From Motiliproteus sp963974645 (lineage in GTDB: Bacteria > Pseudomonadota > Gammaproteobacteria > Pseudomonadales > Balneatricaceae): 64,000 nt of DNA. The DNA lies in the NCBI GenBank assembly GCA_963974645.1, contig CAXBEA010000005.1, forward strand, positions 6,340 through 70,339. The letters run 5' to 3'. Positions 17,180 through 25,661 of the stretch are shown here, piece after piece. The notes below the pieces were generated by a model, which was given only the letters and a program-made list of their open reading frames with translations, was not told the DNA's origin and ran no database searches. Every line of letters begins with the position of its first letter. The first letter of the stretch is position 1. The translations under genes were made by a program, and so were the position numbers.

Positions 17180-18255
17180 AACTCTGCCTCTTGAGTCCGA
17201 TCCAGCGGAATGTAAATAATAAATTCGGTATGCCCGGAATGCCCCTGGCATTCGATCAAGCCAGAGTGCTGATTAATAATAGACTGGGCGATCGACAACC
17301 CCAGTCCAGTGCCTTCCGCTCGGCCGCTGATCATCGGAAAAAACAGCGTTTCTTTCAGCGCCTCAGGCACGCCAGGGCCGTTATCGCTGATCACCAGCTG
17401 GCACACCAACCGATGCCGCTCATTGCCCAGAGTAAACTGACGAATAGCCCTAGTACGCAAACAGATCCGTGGCTTGACCGTCGCCGATTCCTGCAGCGCC
17501 TGAATGCTGTTACGGACGATATTCAGTACTGCCTGGATCAGCTGTTCTTCATCGCCATTGAGGTCGGGAAGACTGGGGTCGTAATCGCGCAGAATCTCTA
17601 TTTCACCGGCTGTTTCGGCGCTGGCGAGACTGTAGATGCGTTCTAAGATTTTGTGGATGTTGAGCGGCTTTTTATCCAGCACCTGTCTTGGCCCCAGCAT
17701 CCGATCGACCAGGTTCTGCAACCGGTCTGCCTCTCTGATGATAACCTGGGTATATTCATCCAGACTGGCATCTGGCAAGGCGCGCTCCAACAATTGCGCA
17801 GCGCCTCGAATACCGCCCAGTGGGTTTTTGATCTCATGCGCCAAGCCCCGGATCAAGCCTCGCGTGGCCTCTTGCTGCGCTCGGGAATCCTCCTCCCGAC
17901 CCATCCGAAGCAACCGATCGCGCGGCAGAATCTCCACCAGAAGATAGCCATTTTGTTCGCCGACCAAGAGCGTCACACTATAGTCGGCCTCGATCTCTTT
18001 GCCGTGAAACAGCTGTAGATGCGCCTCGCGTCGGGTGAACGAGTGACCCGTTGCCAGCACATCACTAAGCACATCATAAAATTCTGAGTGGTCACGAATC
18101 AGAGTCACCACACTCTCGCCTTCGATCCGCTTAACGCTGATATCAAACAGCATCTCCCCTGCCGGATTGAGATAGCGCAGACAACGATCACTGTCGAGCA
18201 GCAGCACCACACCCGACAGGTTATCCAATAACTGCTTGTAAAGATTTTGCACCAT
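17176..18255 (-). CDS. glnL: Nitrogen regulation sensor kinase NtrB
   Basis: 359-residue cytosolic histidine kinase/phosphatase (ntrB/glnL) that phosphorylates NtrC when glutamine is low and is switched by PII. It has a PAS domain (about 8-110; LLLDSDRCLRYLNPAGEMLF), the H-box GLAHEIKNPLGGIRGAAQLLER with the phospho-accepting His, an N-box NIVRNSIQAL and the ATP lid motifs DNGPGVPE and GTGLGLSIAQSI. No membrane segment is present, as expected. It lies between glnA and ntrC in one direction with a 365-bp gap after glnA. Confidence 0.96.
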   Translation of the reverse strand: MVQNLYKQLLDNLSGVVLLLDSDRCLRYLNPAGEMLFDISVKRIEGESVVTLIRDHSEFYDVLSDVLATGHSFTRREAHLQLFHGKEIEADYSVTLLVGEQNGYLLVEILPRDRLLRMGREEDSRAQQEATRGLIRGLAHEIKNPLGGIRGAAQLLERALPDASLDEYTQVIIREADRLQNLVDRMLGPRQVLDKKPLNIHKILERIYSLASAETAGEIEILRDYDPSLPDLNGDEEQLIQAVLNIVRNSIQALQESATVKPRICLRTRAIRQFTLGNERHRLVCQLVISDNGPGVPEALKETLFFPMISGRAEGTGLGLSIAQSIINQHSGLIECQGHSGHTEFIIYIPLDRTQEAEL

Positions 18256-18576
18256 CAGCCTCTCTGCTTAGAACTCTTCTACATCCCCAGGGAACCCCTT
18301 GCCCCCTTAGATTCATTATTCCACTAGGGGTCTCAGCTAACGAATCATCAATAAAAATATAACACTGCAAAAAACAAACCAAGATCAATCATCCGAGCAT
18401 CATCCACTCCAAACACAGACAGGAACGCAGTGCAACCGCTAGCTTGTTAGCCTACACCGCCGGTGTAGCCAAGACGCTTAGAACACCTGTGCACTATGAC
18501 AGCGCAGAGAATACAATCACTCTAGCTGCGCACCAATCCGGAGCAAGCCTAACCACCGATAAACATTCTTTGCAGC
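18256..18576. other. Intergenic region between glnA and ntrB
   Basis: About 320 bp without a gene. It contains a palindrome, CTACACCG-C-CGGTGTAG at 18452-18468, that could form a hairpin or bind a protein, and an A-rich stretch near 18350-18385. Because a strong terminator follows glnA, ntrBC should have its own promoter here, but no convincing -35/-10 pair or NtrC site was found. Confidence 0.45.
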
Positions 18577-18607
18577 AAAAAAAACCGCCCGAAGGCGGTT
18601 TTTATTT
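18577..18607 (-). terminator. Rho-independent terminator of glnA
   Basis: The minus strand reads a 7-bp stem AACCGCC / GGCGGTT with a TTCG tetraloop and a run of eight T. It directly follows the glnA stop codon and is a textbook terminator. Confidence 0.92.
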
Positions 18608-18620
18608 CAGCGGTTAAAAC

Positions 18621-20027
18621 TTACACGCTGTAGTAAAGCTCGAACTCTACCGGGTGCGTGGTCATCGCGATACGCTCAACGTCTGCCCGCTTCAGCTTGA
18701 TGTAAGCATCGATAGTGTCGTCGTCGAATACACCGCCTGCGGTCAGGAATTCACGGTCTGCATCCAGTGCAGCCAGGGCTTCTTCCAAGCTAGCACAAAC
18801 GGTTGGGATCTCAGCCGCTTCTTCGGGTGGCAGGTCGTATAGATCCTTGTCCGCTGCATCGCCAGGATGAATCTTGTTCTTGATTCCGTCCAGAGCCGCC
18901 ATCATCAGCGCCGTGAAGCACAGATAAGGGTTAGCCGCCGGATCAGGGAAACGGAACTCTACCCGACGCCCTTTAGGATTAGTCACGTAGGGGATGCGGA
19001 TAGACGCAGAACGGTTACGGGCGGAGTAAGCCAGCATAACCGGTGCTTCGAAGCCAGGTACCAGACGCTTGTAGGAGTTGGTCGCAGGGTTTGCAAACGC
19101 ATTGACCGCCTTGGCGTGCTTGATAACACCACCGATCGCGAACAGTGCCATATCGCTCAAGCCGCCGTATGAATCGCCAGAGAACAGGTTCTGACCATCC
19201 TTAGAGATAGACATATGAACGTGCATTCCTGAGCCGTTATCACCTACCAGCGGCTTAGGCATAAAGGTCGCAGTCTTACCATAGGCGTGAGCGACGTTAT
19301 GGACGCAGTACTTGAGTATCTGAACTTCGTCGGCCTTATTCACCAGGGTGTTCGCACCTACACCGATTTCACACTGACCAGCGGTACCCACTTCGTGGTG
19401 GTGAACTTCGATCTCGAGACCCATCGAGGTCATCGCATCGCACATTGCTGCACGCAGATCGTGTAAAGAATCTACGGGGGGAACGGGGAAGTAGCCGCCC
19501 TTTACCACGGGACGATGACCGATATTGCCGCCTTCAAAGACTTCATTCGACGACCAGGCCGCTTCTTCTGAAGAGATCTGGTAGCCCGCACCGGAGATGT
19601 CGTTATGCCATTTAACATCGTCAAAGACAAAGAACTCAGGCTCTGGACCAAACAGCGCAGAATCACCCACACCAGAAGAGGCGATGTAAGCCTCGCAACG
19701 TGCGGCGATAGAACGCGGATCACGCGAGTAACCCCGGCCAGTGGTCGGCTCTACAATGTTACAACGGACGATAACTGTTGCATCTTCAGTAAAAGGATCT
19801 AGACGTGAAGCAGAATCATCAGGCAGCAGAATCATGTCCGACTCGTTAATACCTTTCCAACCAGCGATAGAAGAACCATCAAACATTTTGCCCTCTGCGA
19901 AGAAGTCATCATTTACTTCGCTAGAAGGGATAGTTACGTGCTGCTCTTTACCCTTGGTGTCGGTAAAACGCATATCGACCCAACGTGCTTCACTCTCTTG
20001 GATCAACTTCAGAGTATGGCCTGACAT
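18621..20027 (-). CDS. glnA: Glutamine synthetase type I
   Basis: 468-residue dodecameric enzyme that makes glutamine from glutamate, ammonia and ATP. The family signatures MFDGSSIAGWKGI, FGPEPEFFVFD, KPLVGDNGSGMHVH and NRSASIRIP are present. The adenylylation loop DKDLYDLPPEEA holds the Tyr that GlnE modifies, and glnE is present in this window at 43-46 kb, so it is the regulated I-beta type. A GGAG lies 9 bp before the ATG. Transcription is expected from the sigma-54 promoter at 20135-20150. Confidence 0.98.
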   Translation of the reverse strand: MSGHTLKLIQESEARWVDMRFTDTKGKEQHVTIPSSEVNDDFFAEGKMFDGSSIAGWKGINESDMILLPDDSASRLDPFTEDATVIVRCNIVEPTTGRGYSRDPRSIAARCEAYIASSGVGDSALFGPEPEFFVFDDVKWHNDISGAGYQISSEEAAWSSNEVFEGGNIGHRPVVKGGYFPVPPVDSLHDLRAAMCDAMTSMGLEIEVHHHEVGTAGQCEIGVGANTLVNKADEVQILKYCVHNVAHAYGKTATFMPKPLVGDNGSGMHVHMSISKDGQNLFSGDSYGGLSDMALFAIGGVIKHAKAVNAFANPATNSYKRLVPGFEAPVMLAYSARNRSASIRIPYVTNPKGRRVEFRFPDPAANPYLCFTALMMAALDGIKNKIHPGDAADKDLYDLPPEEAAEIPTVCASLEEALAALDADREFLTAGGVFDDDTIDAYIKLKRADVERIAMTTHPVEFELYYSV

Positions 20028-20134
20028 AATAATGTCTCCGATTTAACATACGCACAGTAATTGTGCTTTTGGATAATTCCGTAACCGAACTCGGTCACAG
20101 CAAGATTCTGGCTGTTACGCCTAGCCATTGGCAC

Positions 20135-20150
20135 AGCAAACACCATGCCA
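20135..20150 (-). promoter_or_regulatory. Sigma-54 promoter of glnA
   Basis: The minus strand reads TTGGCATGGTGTTTGCT, one mismatch from the consensus TGGCACG-N4-TTGCW, with GG and GC exactly 10 bp apart. The start site would be near 20124, about 97 bp before the glnA ATG. Two NtrC-type sites lie about 100 and 130 bp upstream of it, matching the E. coli glnAp2 layout. Confidence 0.85.
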
Positions 20151-20215
20151 ACACCATAGATGCCTATAAAACCGCCACCTAGCAGTAACCAGAGCGAGCG
20201 TCGCAGCCCTTCTGC

Positions 20216-20260
20216 GCACCTAAATAGTGCAAGAAGATGTAGCCTGTTACTTTTTGGTGC
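20216..20260 (-). promoter_or_regulatory. Tandem NtrC-binding sites (enhancer) upstream of glnA
   Basis: A good palindrome GCAC-N7-GTGC occupies 20216-20230 (consensus TGCACCA-N-TGGTGCA). A second, weaker site with one clear half (GGTGC) occupies 20246-20260. Their centres are 30 bp apart, about three helical turns, which allows two NtrC dimers to bind on the same face. They lie near -99 and -129 from the predicted sigma-54 start. Confidence 0.75.
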
Positions 20261-20366
20261 AATTCACAGCCGTCCAGCATAGTGACTTCAACCACCAATT
20301 CAAGAGGGCTGTAAATATTTATCGCCTAAGCTGGATTTTTCTCACTCTATACCCTCAGCGCTAAGG

Positions 20367-20372
20367 TATAAT
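20367..20372 (+). promoter_or_regulatory. Probable -10 element for typA
   Basis: TATAAT lies 43 bp before the typA GTG start codon, a perfect -10 hexamer. No good -35 is seen 16-18 bp upstream, so it may be a weak or activator-dependent promoter. Confidence 0.45.
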
Positions 20373-20414
20373 GCTCGATTTTTCCCACGGGCCACCTCTG
20401 GCCGGAGCATCACT

Positions 20415-22229
20415 GTGATTGAGAATTTACGTAACATCGCCATTATCGCCCACGTCGACCATGGTAAAACGACCCTTGTAGACAAACTACTGTCGCAATC
20501 CGGCACCCTGGATCGTCGCGATGAAGGCGCCGAACGGATCATGGACTCCAACGACCAGGAGCGCGAACGCGGCATTACCATCCTGGCCAAGAATACCGCC
20601 ATCACCTGGAACGACTATCACATCAACATCGTTGACACGCCCGGCCACGCCGACTTCGGCGGTGAAGTTGAACGGGTCATGTCGATGGTCGACTGTGTCC
20701 TGTTGTTGGTTGATGCGGTTGACGGCCCTATGCCACAAACCCGCTTCGTCACCCAGAAGGCATTTGCCCAGGGCCTTAAGCCGATCGTGGTTATCAACAA
20801 AATCGACCGTCCGGGCGCGCGTCCCGATTATGTTATGGACCAGGTCTTTGACCTGTTTGATAACCTCGGCGCCACCGACGAACAACTCGACTTCCCGGTG
20901 GTTTACGCCTCGGCGCTGAACGGCATCGCTGGCCTGGATCCCTCCGAGATGGCCGAGGACATGACCCCACTGTTTGAAGCGATCGTCAAGCATGTCCGGC
21001 CGCCCGTGATCGACGTCGAAGGACCCTTCCAGATGCAGATTTCGGCACTGGACTACAACAGCTACCTGGGTGTTATCGGTGTAGGCCGCGTGGCCCGCGG
21101 TAAAGTAAACATCAACGCGCCGGTCAAAATCATCGATAGAGACGGCAAAATTCGCTCGGGCAAAATCCTTAAAATCATGGGTTATATGGGCCTGGAGCGT
21201 GTCGACATCAGTACCGCCGAAGCAGGTCACATTGTCTGTATTACCGGGATTGACAAGCTCAGCATCTCCGACACCATCTGCCACCCCGAGACCGTTGAAG
21301 CGTTGCCTCCTCTGAGCGTAGACGAACCCACCGTATCCATGACCTTCCAGGTCAACAACTCGCCGTTCGCCGGCCAAGATGGCAAGTTCGTCACCTCACG
21401 CAATATCAAGGAACGGCTCGATCGCGAGCTGATCCACAACGTTGCTCTGCGCGTTGAACAGGGTGACTCGCCGGAGAAGTTCAAGGTCTCAGGCCGCGGC
21501 GAACTGCACCTGTCGGTACTGATTGAAACCATGCGCCGGGAAGGCTTTGAACTGGGTGTATCGCGCCCCGAAGTTATCCAGAAAGAGGTCGACGGCGAAA
21601 TTCAAGAACCTTATGAACAGGTGTTGATCGACGTCGAGGAGCAGCACCAAGGCTCGATCATCGAAGAGCTGGGCAAGCGTAAAGGCGATATGACCAATAT
21701 GGAAGTCGATGGCAAGGGTCGGATCCGGCTCACCTTCGTCATCCCCTCGCGCGGCATGATCGGCTTCCGCAGTCTGTTCCTGACCATGACCTCCGGCACA
21801 GGTATTATGACCTCGATATTCGACCATTACGGCCCGGTCAAAGAGGGTGAAGTGACCTCCCGGACCAACGGCGTTCTGGTGTCGATGGTATCAGGTAAAG
21901 CCCTAGCCTACTCACTATGGATGTTGCAGGCACGCGGCCGGCTATGCATAGATCCGAACGTTGAAGTGTACGAAGGGATGATTCTGGGCATTCACAGCCG
22001 CTCCAACGACCTGGCGGTTAACCCGATCAAAGGTAAGCAGCTGACCAACGTCCGCGCCTCTGGCACCGATGAAAACATTCAGATGACACCACCGGTCAAG
22101 TTCACCCTCGAGCAGGCACTGGACTTTATCGAAGACGACGAGTTGGTCGAGGTTACGCCCACTTTTATCCGCCTGCGCAAGAAGTTTCTTAAAGAACACG
22201 AACGCAAGCGCGCCGCTCGCGGCGGCTGA
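20415..22229 (+). CDS. typA: Ribosome-associated GTPase TypA/BipA
   Basis: 604-residue translational GTPase of the EF-G family that binds the ribosome and helps 50S assembly and stress adaptation. The start is GTG with GGAG 8 bp upstream. G motifs: G1 AHVDHGKTTL, G2 RGITI, G3 DTPGHADF, G4 NKIDRPGARPD, G5 SALNG. Then come domain 2, the EF-G-like domains and the BipA-specific C-terminal domain (GIHSRSNDLAVNPIKGKQLTNVRASGTDE). It is followed by its own strong terminator. Confidence 0.97.
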   Translation: MIENLRNIAIIAHVDHGKTTLVDKLLSQSGTLDRRDEGAERIMDSNDQERERGITILAKNTAITWNDYHINIVDTPGHADFGGEVERVMSMVDCVLLLVDAVDGPMPQTRFVTQKAFAQGLKPIVVINKIDRPGARPDYVMDQVFDLFDNLGATDEQLDFPVVYASALNGIAGLDPSEMAEDMTPLFEAIVKHVRPPVIDVEGPFQMQISALDYNSYLGVIGVGRVARGKVNINAPVKIIDRDGKIRSGKILKIMGYMGLERVDISTAEAGHIVCITGIDKLSISDTICHPETVEALPPLSVDEPTVSMTFQVNNSPFAGQDGKFVTSRNIKERLDRELIHNVALRVEQGDSPEKFKVSGRGELHLSVLIETMRREGFELGVSRPEVIQKEVDGEIQEPYEQVLIDVEEQHQGSIIEELGKRKGDMTNMEVDGKGRIRLTFVIPSRGMIGFRSLFLTMTSGTGIMTSIFDHYGPVKEGEVTSRTNGVLVSMVSGKALAYSLWMLQARGRLCIDPNVEVYEGMILGIHSRSNDLAVNPIKGKQLTNVRASGTDENIQMTPPVKFTLEQALDFIEDDELVEVTPTFIRLRKKFLKEHERKRAARGG

Positions 22230-22252
22230 TAAGCGCTTCTGCCGTTACCCTA

Positions 22253-22281
22253 AACCCCGCCCAATGAGCGGGGTTTTTTTT
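22253..22281 (+). terminator. Rho-independent terminator of typA
   Basis: An 8-bp stem AACCCCGC / GCGGGGTT with a 7-nt loop is followed by eight T, 23 bp after the typA stop codon. Confidence 0.92.
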
Positions 22282-22317
22282 AAGCATTTACCCAACGCTG
22301 AGCACGACCGAGGCTTG

Positions 22318-22350
22318 CTTTGATGGCCCCCATCAAAGAACTCTTATACT
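22318..22350 (+). promoter_or_regulatory. Palindrome overlapping the probable pip promoter
   Basis: A perfect 9-bp inverted repeat CTTTGATGG-CCC-CCATCAAAG (22318-22338) lies just upstream of a -10-like TATACT (22345-22350). The -35 would be TTGATG, inside the palindrome, but its 19-bp spacing is long. A repressor or activator at this palindrome is an inference. Confidence 0.45.
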
Positions 22351-22380
22351 ATCGACAGACCTGTCGGCAGGAGATGCCCT

Positions 22381-23331
22381 ATGCTCACCCTTTTTCCAGA
22401 AATTCAGCCCTACCATCAGCAGAAATTAACCGTCGATGCGCTACATAGCCTTTATCTGGAAGAGTGCGGTAATCCGAACGGCCAGCCGGTACTCTTTGTT
22501 CATGGAGGTCCGGGGGGGGGCAGCAGCGAGTCTGCTCGACGTTTTTTTGATCCGGAAAAATACCGGATCATCCTGTTTGATCAACGCGGCAGTGGCAGAT
22601 CCACCCCCCATGCCGAGCTTCGCGATAACACCACAGCCCTCCTGCTGGCAGATATGGAAACAATCCGACAACACCTCGAGATCGACAGCTGGTTGTTGTT
22701 TGGTGGCTCCTGGGGCTCAACCCTCAGCCTGCTCTATGCTCAGGCCCATCCAGAGCGTGTCAACGGGCTGATTCTGCGCGGCATCTTTCTCTGCCGCGAT
22801 CAGGATATCCGCTGGTTCTATCAAGAGGGAGCCAATCGTATCTTCCCCGACCACTGGAGCGACTATGCGGCGCAGATTCCCCAGTCTGAACAGGGCGATT
22901 TTGTTGCAGCCTATTATAAGCGACTCACCGCCAACAATGAGATCGCCCGGATGTCTGCGGCCAAAGCCTGGTCCTGCTGGGAGGCTCGCTGCTCTACGCT
23001 AAACCCGAGCAGCAGCCTGGTGAGCCACTTCAGCGAACCCCATGTGGCTCTGGCGATGGCACGTATCGAGGCCCACTACTTTATAAATCAGTGCTTTCTT
23101 GTGCCGAACCAGATTCTCGATCAAGCCGACCGCATCCGAAACATTCCAACCATCATCGTTCACGGCCGCTACGATATTGTCTGCCCGGTGAATCAAGCGC
23201 TGTCTCTGTATGAACTGTTGCCCGAAGCGGAGCTGCATATCGTCCGTAATGCAGGCCATTCGGCACTGGAGCCGGGGATTACCGACAACCTGATCAAGGC
23301 CACCAACCACTTCGCGCTGCGGTTAGCTTGA
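22381..23331 (+). CDS. pip: Proline iminopeptidase
   Basis: 316-residue alpha/beta-hydrolase (peptidase S33) that removes N-terminal proline. The oxyanion-hole segment VHGGPGGGSS, the adjacent FDQRGSGRS and the nucleophile elbow GGSWGSTLSLLYAQ with catalytic Ser are present. The Asp (HGRYDIVCP) and His (NAGHSALEPG) complete the triad. GGAG lies 7 bp before the ATG. It is followed 47 bp later by dtd and is perhaps co-transcribed with it. Confidence 0.94.
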   Translation: MLTLFPEIQPYHQQKLTVDALHSLYLEECGNPNGQPVLFVHGGPGGGSSESARRFFDPEKYRIILFDQRGSGRSTPHAELRDNTTALLLADMETIRQHLEIDSWLLFGGSWGSTLSLLYAQAHPERVNGLILRGIFLCRDQDIRWFYQEGANRIFPDHWSDYAAQIPQSEQGDFVAAYYKRLTANNEIARMSAAKAWSCWEARCSTLNPSSSLVSHFSEPHVALAMARIEAHYFINQCFLVPNQILDQADRIRNIPTIIVHGRYDIVCPVNQALSLYELLPEAELHIVRNAGHSALEPGITDNLIKATNHFALRLA

Positions 23332-23377
23332 TTCAATCCCGGCTAACCCTGCACGTCTATGTTTTTGAAGGAGATCT

Positions 23378-23815
23378 ATGCTCGCCCTGATCCAGCGTGT
23401 CAGCGAAGCCTCTGTCACCATCGACAATCAGATTAATGGCCAGATAGGCCCCGGACTACTACTTTTGCTGGGGATACAGAAAGGCGACGACCGGGCGGCA
23501 GCCGACAAACTACTCGCCAAGGTACTGGCTTACCGCATTTTTAACGACCACGAAGAAAAGATGAACCTGAGCTTAAGCCAAATCAACGGCGGACTACTGA
23601 TCGTATCCCAGTTCACCCTGGCAGCAGATACCCGCAAAGGACTCCGGCCCGGCTTTTCTACCGCAGCACCGCCCGCGCAAGGCGAAGCCCTATACGACTA
23701 CGTTGTTGCCCAGGCGCAGAAATCACCCCTGGAGATCGCTACCGGCCGCTTCGGTGCCGATATGAAGGTAGCGCTGATCAACGACGGTCCTGTTACTTTT
23801 ATGCTTGAAAGCTAG
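23378..23815 (+). CDS. dtd: D-aminoacyl-tRNA deacylase
   Basis: 145-residue dimeric editing enzyme that removes D-amino acids (and glycine) from tRNA. Starts MLALIQRVSEASV. The family motifs SQFTLAADTRKGLRPGF (SQFTL with the active-site residues) and the Gly-cis-Pro type segment NDGPVTFMLES at the C-terminus are complete. A strong AAGGAG SD precedes the ATG. It ends before a palindrome upstream of the yeiH gene. Confidence 0.96.
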   Translation: MLALIQRVSEASVTIDNQINGQIGPGLLLLLGIQKGDDRAAADKLLAKVLAYRIFNDHEEKMNLSLSQINGGLLIVSQFTLAADTRKGLRPGFSTAAPPAQGEALYDYVVAQAQKSPLEIATGRFGADMKVALINDGPVTFMLES

Positions 23816-23820
23816 CAATG

Positions 23821-23847
23821 ATTGATCAAATGTATATATTGATCAAT
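23821..23847. promoter_or_regulatory. Perfect inverted repeat (operator candidate) before the yeiH gene
   Basis: ATTGATCAA-N9-TTGATCAAT is a perfect 9-bp inverted repeat, spacing centre-to-centre 18 bp, the geometry of a dimeric regulator's operator. YeiH genes are often next to a LysR-type regulator, but none is seen here. A TTGCAC / TATAAT pair (23851-23856, 23872-23877, spacing 15 bp) follows. Confidence 0.55.
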
Positions 23848-23878
23848 CGATTGCACAATACGAGTTTGTATTATAATT

Positions 23879-24883
23879 TTGATTAATCAAATATCAACAT
23901 CGTCTATCTTCAAAAGCAACTTTCCTGGACTGCTGGCCTGCATCACCGTCGGCCTAGCCGCAGGCTTTCTGTCGGACCACTACGGTGGCCCAACGATGCT
24001 CTACGCACTCTTATTGGGCATCGCATTTAATTTCCTGCATGAAAATCCGCGCACCCAGCCCGGTATCGAGCTATCGGTCAAATCCATTCTTCGCATCGGC
24101 GTTGCCCTGCTGGGGTTTAGGATGTCGCTGGAAGCCGTCATCGCCCTGGGCTGGCCACCGGTGCTGTTGGTGGTCGGCAGCGTGATCGCCACGATAGTCT
24201 TCGGCGCTTTCTGCGCCCGCTTTGTTCAGCGCGACAGCCAATTTGGTTTGCTCACCGGCGGCGCAGTGGCGATCTGTGGCGCTTCAGCGGCACTGGCCAT
24301 CTCCGCACTATCAGCGAAAACACCGCAGCACGAACGGGACACCCTATTTACAGTGATCGCGGTAACGGCCATGAGCACCATCGCGATGGTTGTCTACCCG
24401 CTCATCGCGGCATTTCTCGGTCTGAGTGACAGCCACAGCGGCATCTTTTTCGGTGCTACCATCCACGATGTCGCCCAGGTTGTCGGGGCGGGCTACAGCG
24501 TCTCGGCAGAGTCCGGCGACACCGCAACGGTGATCAAGCTGATTCGCGTCGCCATGCTGCTGCCGGTCGTACTGCTGCTATCGCTATTGATGCGGCGGCA
24601 ACAATCAGCCAGCGGCGGCACCCTAACCTCGTTACCTATCCCCTGGTTTGTATTTGCCTTTGCCCTCTTTGTTCTGATCAACAGCAGCGGCTGGCTGCCC
24701 TCAGCGGTAACCGTGTTTCTGGTCGAGCTCTCCCGTCTTTGCATCGTCACCGCTGTCGCCGGACTGGGGATGAAAACCTCGTTGGGCGAGCTGGTCAAAA
24801 TCGGTCCCAAGCCGGTATTGCTGGTCGTCGCCGAAACCCTCTTTTTAGCGGCGGTAGTCAGCCTAGCGCTACAGTTCATCTAA
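23879..24883 (+). CDS. YeiH-family putative sulfate exporter
   Basis: 334-residue inner-membrane protein with about ten hydrophobic helices, of the YeiH/UPF0324 family (TIGR00698 type). Signature segments: ALLLGIAFNFL, SILRIGVALLGFRMSLE, GGAVAICGASAALAISAL and GATIHDVAQVVGAGYSVS. Members are annotated as sulfate exporters by limited evidence; the real substrate is unproven. The start is uncertain: a TTG at 23879 has no SD, and the nearby TATAAT would place a transcript start beyond it; no in-frame ATG exists until residue 40. The protein region from about residue 12 is certain. Confidence 0.85.
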   Translation: MINQISTSSIFKSNFPGLLACITVGLAAGFLSDHYGGPTMLYALLLGIAFNFLHENPRTQPGIELSVKSILRIGVALLGFRMSLEAVIALGWPPVLLVVGSVIATIVFGAFCARFVQRDSQFGLLTGGAVAICGASAALAISALSAKTPQHERDTLFTVIAVTAMSTIAMVVYPLIAAFLGLSDSHSGIFFGATIHDVAQVVGAGYSVSAESGDTATVIKLIRVAMLLPVVLLLSLLMRRQQSASGGTLTSLPIPWFVFAFALFVLINSSGWLPSAVTVFLVELSRLCIVTAVAGLGMKTSLGELVKIGPKPVLLVVAETLFLAAVVSLALQFI

Positions 24884-24891
24884 CTGCAAGC

Positions 24892-24930
24892 CTGAATAGA
24901 CAGTCTGAATAGACAGTCTGAATAGACAGG
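24892..24930. repeat. Three 13-bp tandem repeats after the yeiH gene
   Basis: CTGAATAGACAGT occurs twice exactly and a third time with one base changed at the end. It lies 8 bp after the stop codon. It belongs to the window-wide series of short tandem repeats at gene ends. Confidence 0.9.
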
Positions 24931-25019
24931 CAAGTCGTCTTTGACTGGAAAATTTCGTACAATACCGCGCTTAAAATCGGCTTGATACTCATTGCCCTCC
25001 AGAATTAGGCGACTTGCAC

Positions 25020-25598
25020 ATGACCATCGAAGACACTCTGCTTGCTCGAAGCGGTTCAAAATGCGAACTCTGCTCCTCCGAGAACCAGCTGACGGTATAC
25101 GCCGTTGCACCTGTTACCGACGACAGCGCCGAGCGGGCGATACTGCTTTGCGACACCTGCCGCCATCAGCTAGACAACCCCGAAAACATGGATCCCAACC
25201 ACTGGCGCTGCCTGACTGAAAGTATGTGGAGCCAAGAACCGGTCGTCCAGGTCATGGCCTGGCGCTTACTCAAGCGCTTATCGGCAGAGCCCTGGGCACA
25301 GGATCAGCTGGAGCTGCTCTATCTGGAGGACGACGTTAAGGCTTGGGCCGAAGCCGATGGCAGCAGCGCTGGCAACGAGAGCGAATCCACCACCAAAGAC
25401 AGCAACGGCGCGATTCTCAATGGCGGCGACACCGTCACTCTGATCAAGGATCTCGAGGTTAAAGGCGCAGGCTTTACCGCCAAACGCGGCACCGCCGTCC
25501 GTGGGATCTCGTTAACCAACAACCCCGAGCAGATCGAAGGCAGGGTCAATGGGGTGCGTATCGTATTACTGACCAAGTTTCTAAAGAAATCGAACTAG
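25020..25598 (+). CDS. PhnA/YjdM-family zinc-ribbon protein
   Basis: 192 residues from the ATG at 25020; a TTG two codons earlier is unlikely. The N-terminal zinc ribbon has two Cys pairs (CELC near residue 16 and CDTC near residue 44). A central Asp/Glu-rich linker leads to an SH3-like C-terminal PhnA domain (LNGGDTVTLIKDLEVKGAG... GTAVRGISL... VLLTKFLKK). E. coli YjdM (formerly PhnA) was linked to alkylphosphonate use, but its function is not established. It stands alone after the yeiH gene. Confidence 0.88.
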   Translation: MTIEDTLLARSGSKCELCSSENQLTVYAVAPVTDDSAERAILLCDTCRHQLDNPENMDPNHWRCLTESMWSQEPVVQVMAWRLLKRLSAEPWAQDQLELLYLEDDVKAWAEADGSSAGNESESTTKDSNGAILNGGDTVTLIKDLEVKGAGFTAKRGTAVRGISLTNNPEQIEGRVNGVRIVLLTKFLKKSN

Positions 25599-25610
25599 TC
25601 GGTTTTAAAT

Positions 25611-25632
25611 AGCCCCCAGTTACTCTGGGGCT
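25611..25632. terminator. Terminator between convergent genes
   Basis: A hairpin AGCCCC(C)AG / CTGGGGCT with a 5-nt loop lies between the stops of the PhnA-like gene and the GT9 gene. It is preceded by TTTTAAAT, which gives an AT-rich tail on the minus strand, so it could serve both. Confidence 0.6.
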
Positions 25633-25661
25633 CGGCTAGCGCCTTCGTTCTATCTTGGCCG

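Noticed and set aside
17180..17251. Longer start of NtrC
   Set aside because: The added residues have no receiver-domain features and overlap ntrB; the later ATG overlaps the ntrB stop by ATGA and fits the family start.
18452..18468. NtrC site for ntrBC
   Set aside because: The palindrome CTACACCG-C-CGGTGTAG does not have the GCAC-N7-GTGC form, so it is left as an unexplained palindrome.
20487..21377. 296-codon open frame on the minus strand
   Set aside because: It lies fully within typA on the opposite strand and has no SD or family motif; GC-rich codons commonly open this frame.
24892..24930. Operator or integration repeats after the yeiH gene
   Set aside because: The three 13-bp copies are direct, lie after a stop codon, and match the genome's general habit of short tandem duplication. 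No sign of regulation.
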